Positions 12,225 to 22,100 of a DNA stretch of 64,000 bases are shown in pieces (within the stretch, counting starts at the first letter, position 1; the number at the start of each line of letters is the position of its first letter). The translations under genes and the position numbers were made by a program. Source of the stretch: Salinarimonas sp046292825 (lineage in GTDB: Bacteria; Pseudomonadota; Alphaproteobacteria; Rhizobiales; Beijerinckiaceae); NCBI RefSeq assembly GCF_046292825.1, contig NZ_JBKBQG010000020.1:17778-81777 (forward strand). The letters run 5' to 3'. The notes beneath the pieces were generated by a model, which was not told the DNA's origin, made no database searches, and worked only from the letters and a program-made list of their open reading frames with translations.

Positions 12225-13829
12225 TCAGATCGCGAGCTTCTTGGGCCGCTTCACGCGGAACCAGGTCGCGACCATCAGGCGGCTGAGGGTGTAGGCCGTG
12301 AAGACGGTGCAGATGATGCCGAGCGAGAGCGTCACGGCGAAGCCGCGCACCGGCCCGGTTCCGAGGAAGAACAGCACGGCCGCCGCGATCAGGGTGGTGA
12401 TGTTGGCGTCGAGAATCGTGCCCAGGGCGCGCGAGAAGCCCGCGTCGATCGCCGAGACGACCGAGCGGCCGAGCCGCTCCTCCTCGCGAATGCGCTCGTA
12501 GATGAGCACGTTCGAATCGACCGCCATGCCGAGCGTCAGCACGATGCCGGCGATGCCGGGGAGCGTCAGCGTCGCGCCGATGGCGGAGAGGAGCCCGAAG
12601 ATGAGGCCGACATTCACCGCGAGCGCGATCGTCGCGAGCACGCCGAAGAAGCCGTAGGCCGCGACCATGAACACGACCACGGCGAGCGCGCCGACGACGG
12701 CCGCGACCGCGCCCGCGCGGATCGAGTCCGCGCCGAGGCCGGGGCCGACGGTGCGCTCCTCGACGATGGTCAGGCTCGCCGGCAGCGCGCCCGCGCGCAG
12801 GAGCACCGCGAGGTCGTTCGCCGCCTGGACGGAGAAGCGCCCGGAGATCTGGCCGGAGCCGCCGGTGATCGGCGTCTGGACGCGCGGGGCCGAGATCACC
12901 TCGTTGTCGAGCACGATCGCGAGCTGACGGCCGACGTTTCGCGTCGTCGCCTCGCCGAAGCGCTGCGCGCCCGAGACGTTGAAGCGGAAGGTGACCACGG
13001 GCTCGTTCGTCTGCTGGTCGAAGGAGGGCTGGGCGTCGATGAGATCCTCGCCGCCGACGATGGTGCGCCGCTCGACCGCGACCGGCTCGCCGCCCGCATC
13101 GCGCGAGGGCAGCATTTCGATGTCGGTGTCGCCCGGATTGGCGAGGAAGCGGAACTCGAGCTGCGCGGTCTCGCCGAGCAGCGCCTTGAGCCGCTCGGGA
13201 TCCTGCAGGCCGGGCACCTGGACGAGGATGCGGTCGGCGCCCTGGCGCTGGATGTTCGGCTCGGTCGTGCCGAGCGCGTCGACGCGCCGGCGCAGGACCT
13301 CGATCGTCTGCGTGACGGCGCGGGTGACGCGCTCCTCGATCGCCGCTTCCGTGTAGGTGATCTGGATGAGCCCGTCCGGCCCCTCGAAGACGGAGACCGC
13401 CTCGCTCGACTGGCCGAACACCGCGTCCTGGACCGGCTGCTCGAGCGCGCGCAGCTGCGGCATCAGGCGCGCGCGGGCGTCAGGGTCGGGAACCCGCAAC
13501 TGGACGCCGCGATTGGTGAGCTGGATGCCGCCTTCGAGCGGGGTGCGGGTCGCGCGCAGCGCCTCGCGCACCCGGTCGCGCAGGTTCGACGCCTCGCGGC
13601 GCACGAGCTCGCCCGTGTCGACCTCGAGCAGGATGTGCGAGCCGCCCTGCAAATCGAGCCCGAGCACGACCGCCTGGGTGGGCACGAGAAGGCCGGGGAC
13701 CCAGTCCGGCGTCGCTCTCGCGATCGCGTCGCGCTGATCCTGCCGCAGCAGGTTCGGCACGGCGAGCCAGAGGCCGAGGATGACGATCGCGACGATGGCG
13801 ACCGTGGACGTGGTCGAGAAGCGCAGCAT
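12225..13829 (-). CDS. secD: Protein translocase subunit SecD
   Basis: A 534-residue partner of SecF. The first membrane span (about residues 9-25) is followed by GLDLQGGSHILLEVD, the large periplasmic P1 domain and five further spans. The C-terminal half contains AVDSNVLIYERIREE. The ATG at 13829 has AAGGTG upstream; a TTG eight codons earlier is less likely. The gene lies 109 bp after yajC on the same strand. Confidence 0.96.
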   Translation of the reverse strand: MLRFSTTSTVAIVAIVILGLWLAVPNLLRQDQRDAIARATPDWVPGLLVPTQAVVLGLDLQGGSHILLEVDTGELVRREASNLRDRVREALRATRTPLEGGIQLTNRGVQLRVPDPDARARLMPQLRALEQPVQDAVFGQSSEAVSVFEGPDGLIQITYTEAAIEERVTRAVTQTIEVLRRRVDALGTTEPNIQRQGADRILVQVPGLQDPERLKALLGETAQLEFRFLANPGDTDIEMLPSRDAGGEPVAVERRTIVGGEDLIDAQPSFDQQTNEPVVTFRFNVSGAQRFGEATTRNVGRQLAIVLDNEVISAPRVQTPITGGSGQISGRFSVQAANDLAVLLRAGALPASLTIVEERTVGPGLGADSIRAGAVAAVVGALAVVVFMVAAYGFFGVLATIALAVNVGLIFGLLSAIGATLTLPGIAGIVLTLGMAVDSNVLIYERIREEERLGRSVVSAIDAGFSRALGTILDANITTLIAAAVLFFLGTGPVRGFAVTLSLGIICTVFTAYTLSRLMVATWFRVKRPKKLAI

Positions 13830-13938
13830 TCCCGCAGACACCTTGGAGTACAAAAGCCGCGACGCGCGCGGCGTGGCTCACAGATACGAAGCCGCGCCGC
13901 CCGCGCAAGTGTGGGAGCCGAATCGGCCCTGCGGCGAA

Positions 13939-14265
13939 TCAGGCCTTGGCCGGCTCGCCCTTGGTGCGCACCTCGGCGACCATGCCGCGGATCACCCGCA
14001 CGCGCACGCCGTCCGCGACCTCGACCTCGATCTCCGCATCGTCGATCACCTTCGAGATCTTGCCGACGAGGCCGCCGGAGGTGACGATCTGGTCGCCGCG
14101 GCGCAGCGCCTTGACCATTTCCTGATGCGCCTTCACCCGCTTCTGCTGCGGGCGGATGATCAGGAACCACATGATGACGAAGATGAGGATGAAGGGCAGG
14201 AGCTGGAGGAAGATGTCCCCGCCGCCGCCGCCGGCCGCCTGTGCATAAGCAGGAGTGATGATCAC
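13939..14265 (-). CDS. yajC: Preprotein translocase subunit YajC
   Basis: A 108-residue single-span membrane protein of the SecDF-YajC complex. The transmembrane helix is FLQLLPFILIFVIMWFLIIR, followed by the hallmark RPQQKR and a cytoplasmic KOW-like domain (GDQIVTSGGLVGKI). The start is taken as GTG at 14265 (GGAG eight bases upstream), which gives the typical short N-terminus VIITPAYAQA. The open frame upstream is Arg-rich and unlike the family. Confidence 0.94.
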   Translation of the reverse strand: MIITPAYAQAAGGGGGDIFLQLLPFILIFVIMWFLIIRPQQKRVKAHQEMVKALRRGDQIVTSGGLVGKISKVIDDAEIEVEVADGVRVRVIRGMVAEVRTKGEPAKA

Positions 14266-14383
14266 GTAACGCTCCGTTCGGGCTCGAGCGCGCACGCCGA
14301 CGGCCGCTCAGGGCCCCCGCTGCGCGCACGCTCCGTCGAAAGTGGCGCGGACTATAGCGATCGACGGAGGGAAAGCAATTGAT

Positions 14384-14539
14384 CCCTCCCGGGAGGGGCG
14401 GGTGGCCTCCCAGACGACGCCGGCGGAGGTCGGGTGGTGCCCGGCAGGTGGGGCTCGACGGGTGGGAATGGGCTCCATACGGGCCCCACCCGACCCCTGT
14501 CGCTACGCTCCAGGGGCCACCCTCCCCTCCGGGGAGGGA
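14384..14539. repeat. Palindromic repeat family A, copy A4
   Basis: A family A inverted repeat between yajC and the downstream dehydrogenase-like gene. The right half forms the last codons and stop of that gene, so its C-terminal tail (about 12 residues) is repeat-encoded. Confidence 0.82.
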
Positions 14540-15609
14540 TCTCCCCGCCCATCTCTCACCCGCTCCGCCACCGCCTCCGCGAAGGCGCGCGTGCCGAGGT
14601 CGCCGCCGAGGTCGCGGGTGCGGGTGGCGGGGGTGGCGAGGAGCGCGTCGATCGCCGCCTCGATCGCGTCCGCCGCCGATTTGCGCGCGGCGATCCCCGT
14701 CCGCGCCGCGGACCACGCGAGCAGCATCGCGGCCGACAGGATCAGCGAGGTCGGATTGGCGAGGTCCTGCCCCGCGATGTCGGGCGCCGAGCCGTGCTGG
14801 GCCTGGGCGGCGGCGAGCGTCTCGCCGGCATTGAGCGAGCCCGCGAGGCCCAGCCCGCCCGAGAGCTCGGAGGCGAGGTCGGAGAGGATGTCGGCGTAGA
14901 AATTCGTCGCGCAGACGACGTCGAAACGCGACGCGTCGCGCACGAGATGGGCCGCCATGGCGTCGACGAGGATCTCCTCGAGCGCGACGTCCGGATAATC
15001 GGCCGCGACGCTGCGCACCGCCTCCAGGAACAACCCGTCGGTGAGGCGGAACGCGTTCGCCTTGTGGATCGCGGCGACCCGGCGCCGACGGGTGCGGGCG
15101 AGGTCGAAGGCGGCCCGCGCGATGCGCTCGCACGCCCCGCGGGTGATCTTGCGCATCGAGAGCGCGAGATCGGGGGTCGGCATCATCTCGCCGCACCCCG
15201 CGACCATGTTGCGGTCCGGATACATGCCCTCGGTCGCCTCGCGCATGATGACGAGGTCCATGTCGGTGCCGCGATGGGGCACGCCCGGCCGGGTGCGGGC
15301 GGGGCGGATATTGGCGAAGAGGTCGAGCTTCGTGCGGAAGGCGGCCGAGACGTTGACGCCGCCCTCCTCCGGCGGCGGGTAGTCGAGATGCGAGATCGGC
15401 CCGAGGAGCACCCCGTCCGACGCGCGCGCCCGGTCGAGAATGTCGGCGGGCATGGTCGTGCCGTGCGTCCGCAGCGTGGAGAAGCCGATCTCGCAGGTCT
15501 CGAAGGCGAGCCCCAGTCGGAAGCGGGCGTCGGCCGCCTCGAGCACGCGCAGGGTCGCGTCGGTGATCTCGGGGCCGATGCCGTCGCCGGGAAGGACGAG
15601 GATTTTCAT
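14503..15609 (-). CDS. Isocitrate/isopropylmalate dehydrogenase family protein
   Basis: A 368-residue NAD(P)-dependent beta-decarboxylating dehydrogenase. The N-terminus MKILVLPGDGIGPEI is typical. The catalytic Tyr is in REATEGMYPDRN, the catalytic Lys in IHKANAFRLTDG, and the metal-binding Asp residues in VDAMAAHLV and YADILSDLASE. The last dozen residues, ending ...SPEGRVAPGA, are encoded by repeat A4, so the ancestral stop was probably a little upstream. Substrate choice (isopropylmalate, tartrate, homoisocitrate or another) cannot be decided; no leuCD lies nearby. It lies 36 bp downstream of the dehalogenase-like gene on the same strand. Confidence 0.88.
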   Translation of the reverse strand: MKILVLPGDGIGPEITDATLRVLEAADARFRLGLAFETCEIGFSTLRTHGTTMPADILDRARASDGVLLGPISHLDYPPPEEGGVNVSAAFRTKLDLFANIRPARTRPGVPHRGTDMDLVIMREATEGMYPDRNMVAGCGEMMPTPDLALSMRKITRGACERIARAAFDLARTRRRRVAAIHKANAFRLTDGLFLEAVRSVAADYPDVALEEILVDAMAAHLVRDASRFDVVCATNFYADILSDLASELSGGLGLAGSLNAGETLAAAQAQHGSAPDIAGQDLANPTSLILSAAMLLAWSAARTGIAARKSAADAIEAAIDALLATPATRTRDLGGDLGTRAFAEAVAERVRDGRGDPSPEGRVAPGA

Positions 15610-15645
15610 AGGCTTGAAGGTCTCGTTTATAGTTAACGTAGAGTT

Positions 15646-16581
15646 TCAAGACGTCGGCGCAAGCGGATCCAAGAACCCGTCCAGCGCCGCGAAGGTCTCC
15701 TCCGGCGCCTCCTCCTGAACGTAATGCCCGCACGGGATCGGCCCGCCGGTCACCTCCCCGCCGGCATAGGGCCGCCAGCAGGCGAGCACGTCGCCGTGGA
15801 CCGTGCCGGTATGGCTGCGCGCGCCCCAGATCACGAGGAGCGGGCAGGCGACGCGGCGGCCGGCTTCGAAATCGGCATCGTCCATGGCGAGATCCGAGGT
15901 GGGGCAGGCGCGGTAATCCTCGCAGGAGCCGCGGATCGTCTTCCAGGTGAAGCAGCGGACGTATTCGTCGAAGGCGCGCGGGTGGAAGAAGGACAGGCCG
16001 AGGCCCGGCTTGGAGAGCTTGCGCTCCATGTAGTATCGCGCCGGCACGCCGGCCATCATCCGCTCGGGCATGTCGTAGGGTTGGGCCATGAAGAGCCAGT
16101 GCCAGGACTTCATCGCCCAGTCCTTGCTGGCATTGTGCCAGATGTGGCGGTTCGGCAGGATGTCGACGAGGCCGGCGCGAACCACCCGCGCGGGATGATC
16201 GAGCGCCATGCGATGCGTCGTGCGCGCGCCGCGATCGTGGCCCACGACCTGGAAGCGGGCAAAACCGAGCGCCTCCATCAGATCGACCTGGTCCTGCGCC
16301 ATGGCGCGGAAGGAATAATTGATCGAGCGCTCGCCCCCCTCCTCCGGCCCGATGCTGTCGCCGTAGCCGCGCAGGTCCGACGCGACGACCGAGAAGCGCT
16401 CGGCGAGGCGGGCGGCGATCTTGTGCCAGCTCACGTGCGACATGGGGTTGCCGTGGAGCAGCAGCAGCGGCGGGCCCGCACCGCCGATCCGGTAGCGGAT
16501 GCGCGCGGCGCCGAAACCGCGATCGGGCACCTCCATGTCTTCGAGGCGAAAGCCTTCGAAGCCGGGGAATTCCTCCTGCAT
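15646..16581 (-). CDS. Probable fluoroacetate/haloacetate dehalogenase (alpha/beta hydrolase)
   Basis: A 311-residue alpha/beta hydrolase. The nucleophile elbow is GHDRGAR, giving Asp116 with Arg117 and Arg120 for the carboxylate; Asp140 and His286 (in CGHYVQEE) complete the triad. His161-Trp162 match the halide-binding pair. As I recall, Rhodopseudomonas RPA1163 has Asp110, Arg111, Arg114, Asp134, His155, Trp156 and His280, so all are shifted by six. Other family members hydrolyse epoxides, but the Arg pair and His-Trp argue for haloacetates. GGGAGGA precedes the ATG. Cytoplasmic; no signal peptide. Confidence 0.82.
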   Translation of the reverse strand: MQEEFPGFEGFRLEDMEVPDRGFGAARIRYRIGGAGPPLLLLHGNPMSHVSWHKIAARLAERFSVVASDLRGYGDSIGPEEGGERSINYSFRAMAQDQVDLMEALGFARFQVVGHDRGARTTHRMALDHPARVVRAGLVDILPNRHIWHNASKDWAMKSWHWLFMAQPYDMPERMMAGVPARYYMERKLSKPGLGLSFFHPRAFDEYVRCFTWKTIRGSCEDYRACPTSDLAMDDADFEAGRRVACPLLVIWGARSHTGTVHGDVLACWRPYAGGEVTGGPIPCGHYVQEEAPEETFAALDGFLDPLAPTS

Positions 16582-16627
16582 GCGCGTCCTCCCGCGTCGG
16601 TTCTTCTTGTCTAGATCTCCACCAATC

Positions 16628-16806
16628 CGTCATTCCGGGGCGCGTAGCGAGCCCGGAATCCAGACTCCCGACGTTCGATCGAGCGCGCATGCGCGCTCGC
16701 TACGCGAATACAGGCAACTCATACGTCGAGGGACGCAGCCTATAGGCTGCTCGGGCGATCGTCGAGGTTCTGGGTTCCGGGTTCGCTTCGCGCCCCGGAA
16801 TGACGG
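16628..16806. repeat. Palindromic repeat family D, copy D2
   Basis: Outer arms contain CGTCATTCCGGGGCGCG and its reverse complement; the core includes CGCAGCCTATAGGCTGC. It has the same plan as D1 with some sequence drift, and occupies the dehalogenase-EEP gap. Confidence 0.78.
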
Positions 16807-16821
16807 CCTAAGGGAATGTCC

Positions 16822-17958
16822 TCACGAACCCTCTTTCGGCACCGGCGATAGCGGAATCTTCGGCACGTCGATCTCCACCACCAGCGGGCAATGGTCGCTC
16901 GCGCGGGGGCGGTCCCAGCCGATGCGGGGGTAGCGATCGTTCCGGGTGGAGAGATAGCCGATCGAGCGGTCCGGGTGCGCGGGGTCGAGGGGCACGCGAT
17001 AGGGCAGGCCGCGGCGGATGATCTCGACCGACGGGGCGGGGTTCGCGGCGGCGAGCGCGGGCGAGAGGAGGACGTGGTCGAGCTGCACGTGCTCGTCGGC
17101 GACGACCCCCTCCTCGCCGACGTCGCGGAAATGGTAGGTCCAGCGCTGCGTCTCGACGAGCCCGCGGACGGGATCGATCGCGAAATCCTCGGTGAGCGCC
17201 GCTCCGCCCCAAGCCTCGTTCTCGACGAGGCCGCCGTCGGCGCGGATGCGCAACGGGCCGTCGTTGAAATCGCCCGCGACGATCCAGAGCGCCTCGCGCC
17301 AGCCCGCACCGAAACGCCGCTCGACGATGGCCCGCACCGCCCGCGCCTCCGCCGCGCGCAGAGCGGGCGACGAGGAGCGCGGGCCGTAGCCGGTCGATTT
17401 CAGGTGGCAGATGAAGAGGGTCAAGCCCCGGTCGCCGAGATCGACGTCGACCTCGAGACAATCGCGATTGAACACGCGCTGATCGGGCGCGATGCCGAGC
17501 TCGGCGATCTCCGGAGAATGCACGTCGAGCTCCTCGTAGGTGGCGGCGCTCCAGGAGCGCGCCGTGATCGCATCCTCGTTCTCGACGAGCCCGCGGCGGG
17601 CGCAGAAGGCGACGTCGATGCCGCGCGGATCGTTGCCCGGCACGAGCCGCATATGGCCGTAGCGCAGGTCGCCCGCCGCGTGGACATAGTGCTTGAGGAA
17701 GGGCGCGAGCACGCCGAGGCTGTCGACCTCCTGCAGGCAGAGGATGTCCGCGCGGGTCTCCGCGATCGCGAGCGCGGTGGCTTGGCGCTCGTCGTCCTCG
17801 AGCGCGACGGCGGTCGCCGCCTGCACGGCCGCGCGAAACTCGGGATCGGCGAAGTCGAACAGCGAGAGCGGCGCCTGGATCTGCGGCCTCTCCTTGGGGC
17901 CGTAGACGTTGCGCGAGACGAGGTTCTCGACGTTGAAGGTCGCGATCCGCAGACGCAT
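16822..17958 (-). CDS. Endonuclease/exonuclease/phosphatase (EEP) family protein
   Basis: A 378-residue metal-dependent phosphoesterase. Hallmarks in order are RIATFNVENL at the N-terminus, CLQEVD (metal-binding Glu), ICHLKS, VAGDFNDG, and the C-terminal RASDHCPLVVEI with the catalytic Asp-His pair. Family members cleave DNA, phosphoinositides or sphingomyelin; nothing here selects one. There is no signal peptide, so it is probably cytoplasmic. The ATG at 17958 begins the conserved core; the longer open frame comes from repeat A5. Confidence 0.85.
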   Translation of the reverse strand: MRLRIATFNVENLVSRNVYGPKERPQIQAPLSLFDFADPEFRAAVQAATAVALEDDERQATALAIAETRADILCLQEVDSLGVLAPFLKHYVHAAGDLRYGHMRLVPGNDPRGIDVAFCARRGLVENEDAITARSWSAATYEELDVHSPEIAELGIAPDQRVFNRDCLEVDVDLGDRGLTLFICHLKSTGYGPRSSSPALRAAEARAVRAIVERRFGAGWREALWIVAGDFNDGPLRIRADGGLVENEAWGGAALTEDFAIDPVRGLVETQRWTYHFRDVGEEGVVADEHVQLDHVLLSPALAAANPAPSVEIIRRGLPYRVPLDPAHPDRSIGYLSTRNDRYPRIGWDRPRASDHCPLVVEIDVPKIPLSPVPKEGS

Positions 17959-17980
17959 TGTGACACTCTCCCGAAGATAT

Positions 17981-18121
17981 CCCTCCCCGGAGGGGAGGGT
18001 GGCCCCTGAGCGCAGCGAAGGGGTCGGGTGGGGCCCGGGTGGAGATCGTCCTCCATCCCACGGGCCCCACCCGACCTCCGTCGCCTTCGGCTCGGAGGCC
18101 ACCCACCCCTACGGGGAGGGA
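17981..18121. repeat. Palindromic repeat family A, copy A5
   Basis: A family A unit filling the pdxY-EEP gap. The right terminal palindrome has drifted slightly (ACCCACCCCTACGGGGAGGG). It ends four bases from the pdxY stop. Confidence 0.82.
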
Positions 18122-18125
18122 TGAC

Positions 18126-18974
18126 TTAAACGCGCTCGACGGGAAAACGGCGGGTGGGCGCCACGAATTCGTCCTGGGCGGCGACGGTGAGGATCTCGCG
18201 CGAGCCCGCGTCCTGGGTGCGCTTCAACAGCCCGAAGATCGCCGCCCCGGCCTCCGCGAGCGCCGTCTCGGCCGAGCGCGTGCGGGCGTAATGGACGAAG
18301 AACAAGGCCGCGACCGCGTCGCCAGCCCCGTTGACGTTGACGGAGAGCTTCGGCGTGCGCATGCGGAAGAAGCGTCCCCCCTCCCCCGCCAGCATGTCGA
18401 TCGCGTCGGCGGGCGTGTCGCTCGTGTGCAGCGAGGTGACGAGGACGACGCGGGGCCCGGTCTCCTGCACGGCGGCGACCGCGTGCTTGGCGTCGTCGAG
18501 GGTGCGGATCGCGCGGCCCGACAGATATTCGAGCTCGAACTGGTTGGGGGTGATGATGTCCGCGGCGGGCACGACCTTGTCGCGCATCAATTCGGGGATG
18601 CCGGGGCGTACGAAGATGCCGCGGCCGACGTCGCCGATCACCGGGTCGCAGCAATAGAGCGCGTCCGCGTTCGCAGCGCGCACCCGCGCCACCGCCGAGA
18701 GGATCGCCGCCCCGATGTCGGGCGAGCCCATATAGCCGGAGAGCACGCCGTCGCAGGTCGGCAGCACGCCGCGCTCGGCGATGCCGTCGAGGATCTCCTC
18801 GACCATCGGCCCGTCGAAGACGCGGCCCTTCCAGGCGCCGTAGCCGGTATGGTTGGAGAATTGCACCGTGTGGATCGGCCAGACCTCGCAGCCGAGCCGC
18901 TGCATCGGGAACACGGCGGAGGAATTGCCGACATGGCCGAAGGCCACGTGAGACTGGATCGAGAGGATGTTCAT
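18126..18974 (-). CDS. pdxY: Pyridoxal kinase PdxY
   Basis: A 282-residue ribokinase-fold kinase that phosphorylates pyridoxal in the vitamin B6 salvage pathway. The N-terminus NILSIQSHVAFGHVGNSSAV and the segment CDPVIGDVGRGIFV are typical of PdxY. The anion-hole motif NGAGDAVAALF near residues 227-237 carries the catalytic Asp. It is the first gene of a short minus-strand group with the EEP gene, which lies beyond repeat A5. Confidence 0.93.
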   Translation of the reverse strand: MNILSIQSHVAFGHVGNSSAVFPMQRLGCEVWPIHTVQFSNHTGYGAWKGRVFDGPMVEEILDGIAERGVLPTCDGVLSGYMGSPDIGAAILSAVARVRAANADALYCCDPVIGDVGRGIFVRPGIPELMRDKVVPAADIITPNQFELEYLSGRAIRTLDDAKHAVAAVQETGPRVVLVTSLHTSDTPADAIDMLAGEGGRFFRMRTPKLSVNVNGAGDAVAALFFVHYARTRSAETALAEAGAAIFGLLKRTQDAGSREILTVAAQDEFVAPTRRFPVERV

Positions 18975-19066
18975 CGCGCGCTCCGCACGGCCGGGGACGT
19001 GCCCGGCCACACGGGGCGATCATAGAGGATCGCGGGGCTCGATGGATACCGGCTCGTCGAGACGAA

Positions 19067-19103
19067 CCCCGGCGCGGATCTCACGGGGCGATCCGCGCCG
19101 GGG
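19067..19103 (-). terminator. Strong hairpin downstream of the 1520-residue protein gene
   Basis: A perfect 14-bp GC-rich stem (CCCCGGCGCGGATC and its complement) with a 9-base loop begins six bases after the stop codon of the large gene. No long U run follows, so it is a likely but not canonical intrinsic terminator; it could instead protect the 3' end of the mRNA. Confidence 0.6.
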
Positions 19104-19109
19104 CGAGGG

Positions 19110-22100
19110 TCAGTTGCCGGGAGCGGGCGGGAACCCGCCCGGCCGGGTGCCGTCCTGCCTCATGATCTGCGTCCAGGCCTGATCGCGCAGGTGCTGCTCG
19201 ACGACCCCCGTGAGCGCCTCGCGGCCGCCCGCGCCGAGGACCTTGCCGTCCTCCGACGCTGCGCTGATCCGGCGCACGACCTCCGCGCCGGCGGAAACGG
19301 CGCCGGTATCGTTGCTCGTCGCTCGGGCACGCTCGCGGACGTAGAGGTTGATCGCGGTCACGTCGGCTCCCGACAGGGTCTCGCCGTTGAGCGCACGCAC
19401 CACCCCGTAGGGCAGCTGGGCGAACCGGCCGGTCGGGGTCTCCACCCAGACGTTCTGCGACGGCGACGGCGGGGTGAAGGCGGGACGCGACATGAAGCCG
19501 TCATAGGCCGCGTCGCGAGCGATCCGGAGCCCATCGTCCTGGCCGCGGCTGAAGGTGTAGAGCGGCCCCACATTGCTCCAGTCGAACGCTTGCCGCACGC
19601 TGCCGGAGGGGTTGAGCATGCCGTCGAGATCGAGCGGCCGGATGACCGCCTGATGGCTCACGCCGTTGCCGAGAATGGATGCGCCGGCCGTGATGTAGCT
19701 CGTGGTATGGATCGAGTCGATCGGCGGCGGCGTGGTGTCGCGGCGCAGCTCGATCGGCACGGCGAGAGAGAGCCTGTCGCGCAGGTTGTTCCAGCCGCGC
19801 GGCAGGTCGTAGTTCGAGTAGAAGCTGATGACGTTTTCGTTGACCCGCGGGAAGCCGGCCGGCGCGAAGTTCGTCTGCACGACCGTGTTGAGGTTCGCGC
19901 TCGCCTCGGTCGCCGGGGCCTGGCCGGCATGGCGCCAGACGGTGATGTCGAGCGGATTGTTCAGGCTCGCGTTGATGGCGTTGCCGAGCTCGCGATCGAT
20001 GACCGTTCCGGCGGGCAGCGTGAGCGATTGCTCGTCGGCCCGAGAGACGCCGATCGCGCCGAGCGAGACGCCCATCGGATCGATGTTCACGCCGCCGGCC
20101 TCGCGGCTCCCGAGCGTCAGCGCCATGGGCTGCCGCAGCCTGAAATTGCCGCCTTCGATGATCTCGGCATTCAGGGAGTAGCGACCGCCTCGGTTGGCGT
20201 TCGGATCGTAGAGCACGGCACCCGCATTCACGAGCTGATCACGCTTGAGCTCGAGATACTCGCCGAAATTCGGCGCGCCCGGCAGGCGGTTGAACATGCC
20301 GGTCGCCGGCGTGCGCAGCGAGGGGCCGGTCACGAAGCCGATGCTCGGGGGCAGCATCGCGTCGAGACGCTGCGAGATGCGCACGAGATTCGAGGGATCG
20401 TTCAGGTCGATCCGCTCCTGGCGCGCCCAAGCGATCAGGCTCTCGCGGGCGGCCCGCGCATAATCCTGGAGATCGGGGTTCGGCCCGAGGCGCTGCTGGA
20501 AGGCCCGATCGCGCAAGGCGGCCTGGGACGCCGTCATCAGATCGGTCGCCGTGTCGCCGGCCTGGTACCACATCGTGATCGATCCCAACCCGGCCAGGTT
20601 GAAGGTGGCACGGGTCCGGCCGATGATCTCCGGCGTGAGCGCGTTGTAGAGCCCGTGGCCCTGCGCGGCGACCGTGCCCGGATTCTCGATCAGGATCGAG
20701 TCGTTGCGCGGCCCGACGAGTTCCCCGTTCGAACGCTGGAAGATCGGCGTGCTCTCGATCGGGTCCTGACCGACGTAACGCAGGTTCGGGTCGAGGCCGA
20801 AATCCTGCGAGCGCGGCACCGGGCCCGTCGGCTGCGCCGGGCGCGGCGCGCCGGCACCCGGCACGTTGCCCGTGCCGAAATCGAACCCGATCCCCGGCTG
20901 CGGCGCCGGGTTCGTGTCGAAGAAGGGGTTGGGGAACACCGTGCTCGGATCGGGCGCAGACGGCGGGATCGTCTGGAACGGGCCGGTGGGCGGCGGCGGA
21001 GGCTGGATGTCGAGGCCGAGCCGGGGCGGCGGCTCGGCGAAGAGCGTCTCCGGCCCGGTCGGCGCCTCGCGTCCCTGCGGCGTCGCGCCCGAGCTCGGGG
21101 GCGTGCTCGACGGACGGCCCGAGCCCTCCGTTCCGCCCGGCGCCGACTGGTCGCGTCCGAAGGTCGAGAGGTTCGGAACCTCCTCGAGCGTGGTCGGGGG
21201 CAGAGCCGGCGGCGGGCCGCCCGCGATCGCGCCCGGCGACGGCGCGGCCGCGTTGCCGCCGCCGCGGAGCCGCTGCAACGCCTGCTCGAGGGAGGTGCGG
21301 GTCGCGCCGTCGACGTTCGGGTCGGCGAGGCCCTCTCTGACGCGGATGTCGAGGGCGGAGCGGATCGCGTTGGGCAGGCCGCTCACGTCGGTGCCCCCGT
21401 CGTTCACGAAGTTCGCCACGTCGCGATAGGGCGCGCGCAGGATGTTCGCGAGCGTCTGGCGGTTCTCGGCGGTGAAGTCGACGGGGCCGAGCAAGCCGCC
21501 GGGCTCGTCCGGGCTCGCGCCCGCGGCGGCCGTCCGATTGGTGTTCGGGGGCTGCGCGCCGCCGCCGGCATTGTCGGTCGCCGGCGTGTTGGCGAGCGCG
21601 CCCGGCGCGCCGTCGCGGGCCGGCGGGAGCGCGTTCGGAGTGCCGCGATTGCGCGCGGTGTCGAGCGCCTGCTCGAAGCGGGCGATCGCCGCCGGCTGCA
21701 GCCGGTCGCGCACGGCGTCGAGATCGCCCTGCAGGCGATCGAGCGGCACCTCGCCGATCCGGGTGCCGTTCGAGCCCTCGACGATGCCCGCGAAGGTGCT
21801 CAACCGGCCGATGCGCTCGTTGGCCGAAGCGGTGGCGCGGGCGGTACCGAGCGCCTGCTCGACGCGGCGCACGTCGGCCTCCGGCAGCCGCGAGCGCGCA
21901 CGATCGAGGTCGCCCTGGATGCGGTCGAGCGGCACCTCGCCGATGCGCGCCCCGCCCGAGCCTTCGACGGCGGTGACGAAGGCGCCGAGGCGCTCCACGC
22001 TCGCGCCGACGGCCTGGGTCTCCCGCGCGGTCGCGAGCGCGTTCTGCGTGCGAGCGAGGTCCTGCGGCGAGAGCCGGTCGCGGACGCGGGCGAAGTCCTG

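Noticed and set aside
11319..14084. A 921-codon plus-strand frame opposite secF and secD
   Set aside because: Antisense shadow rich in Arg, Asp, His and Glu; secD and secF are unambiguous on the other strand.
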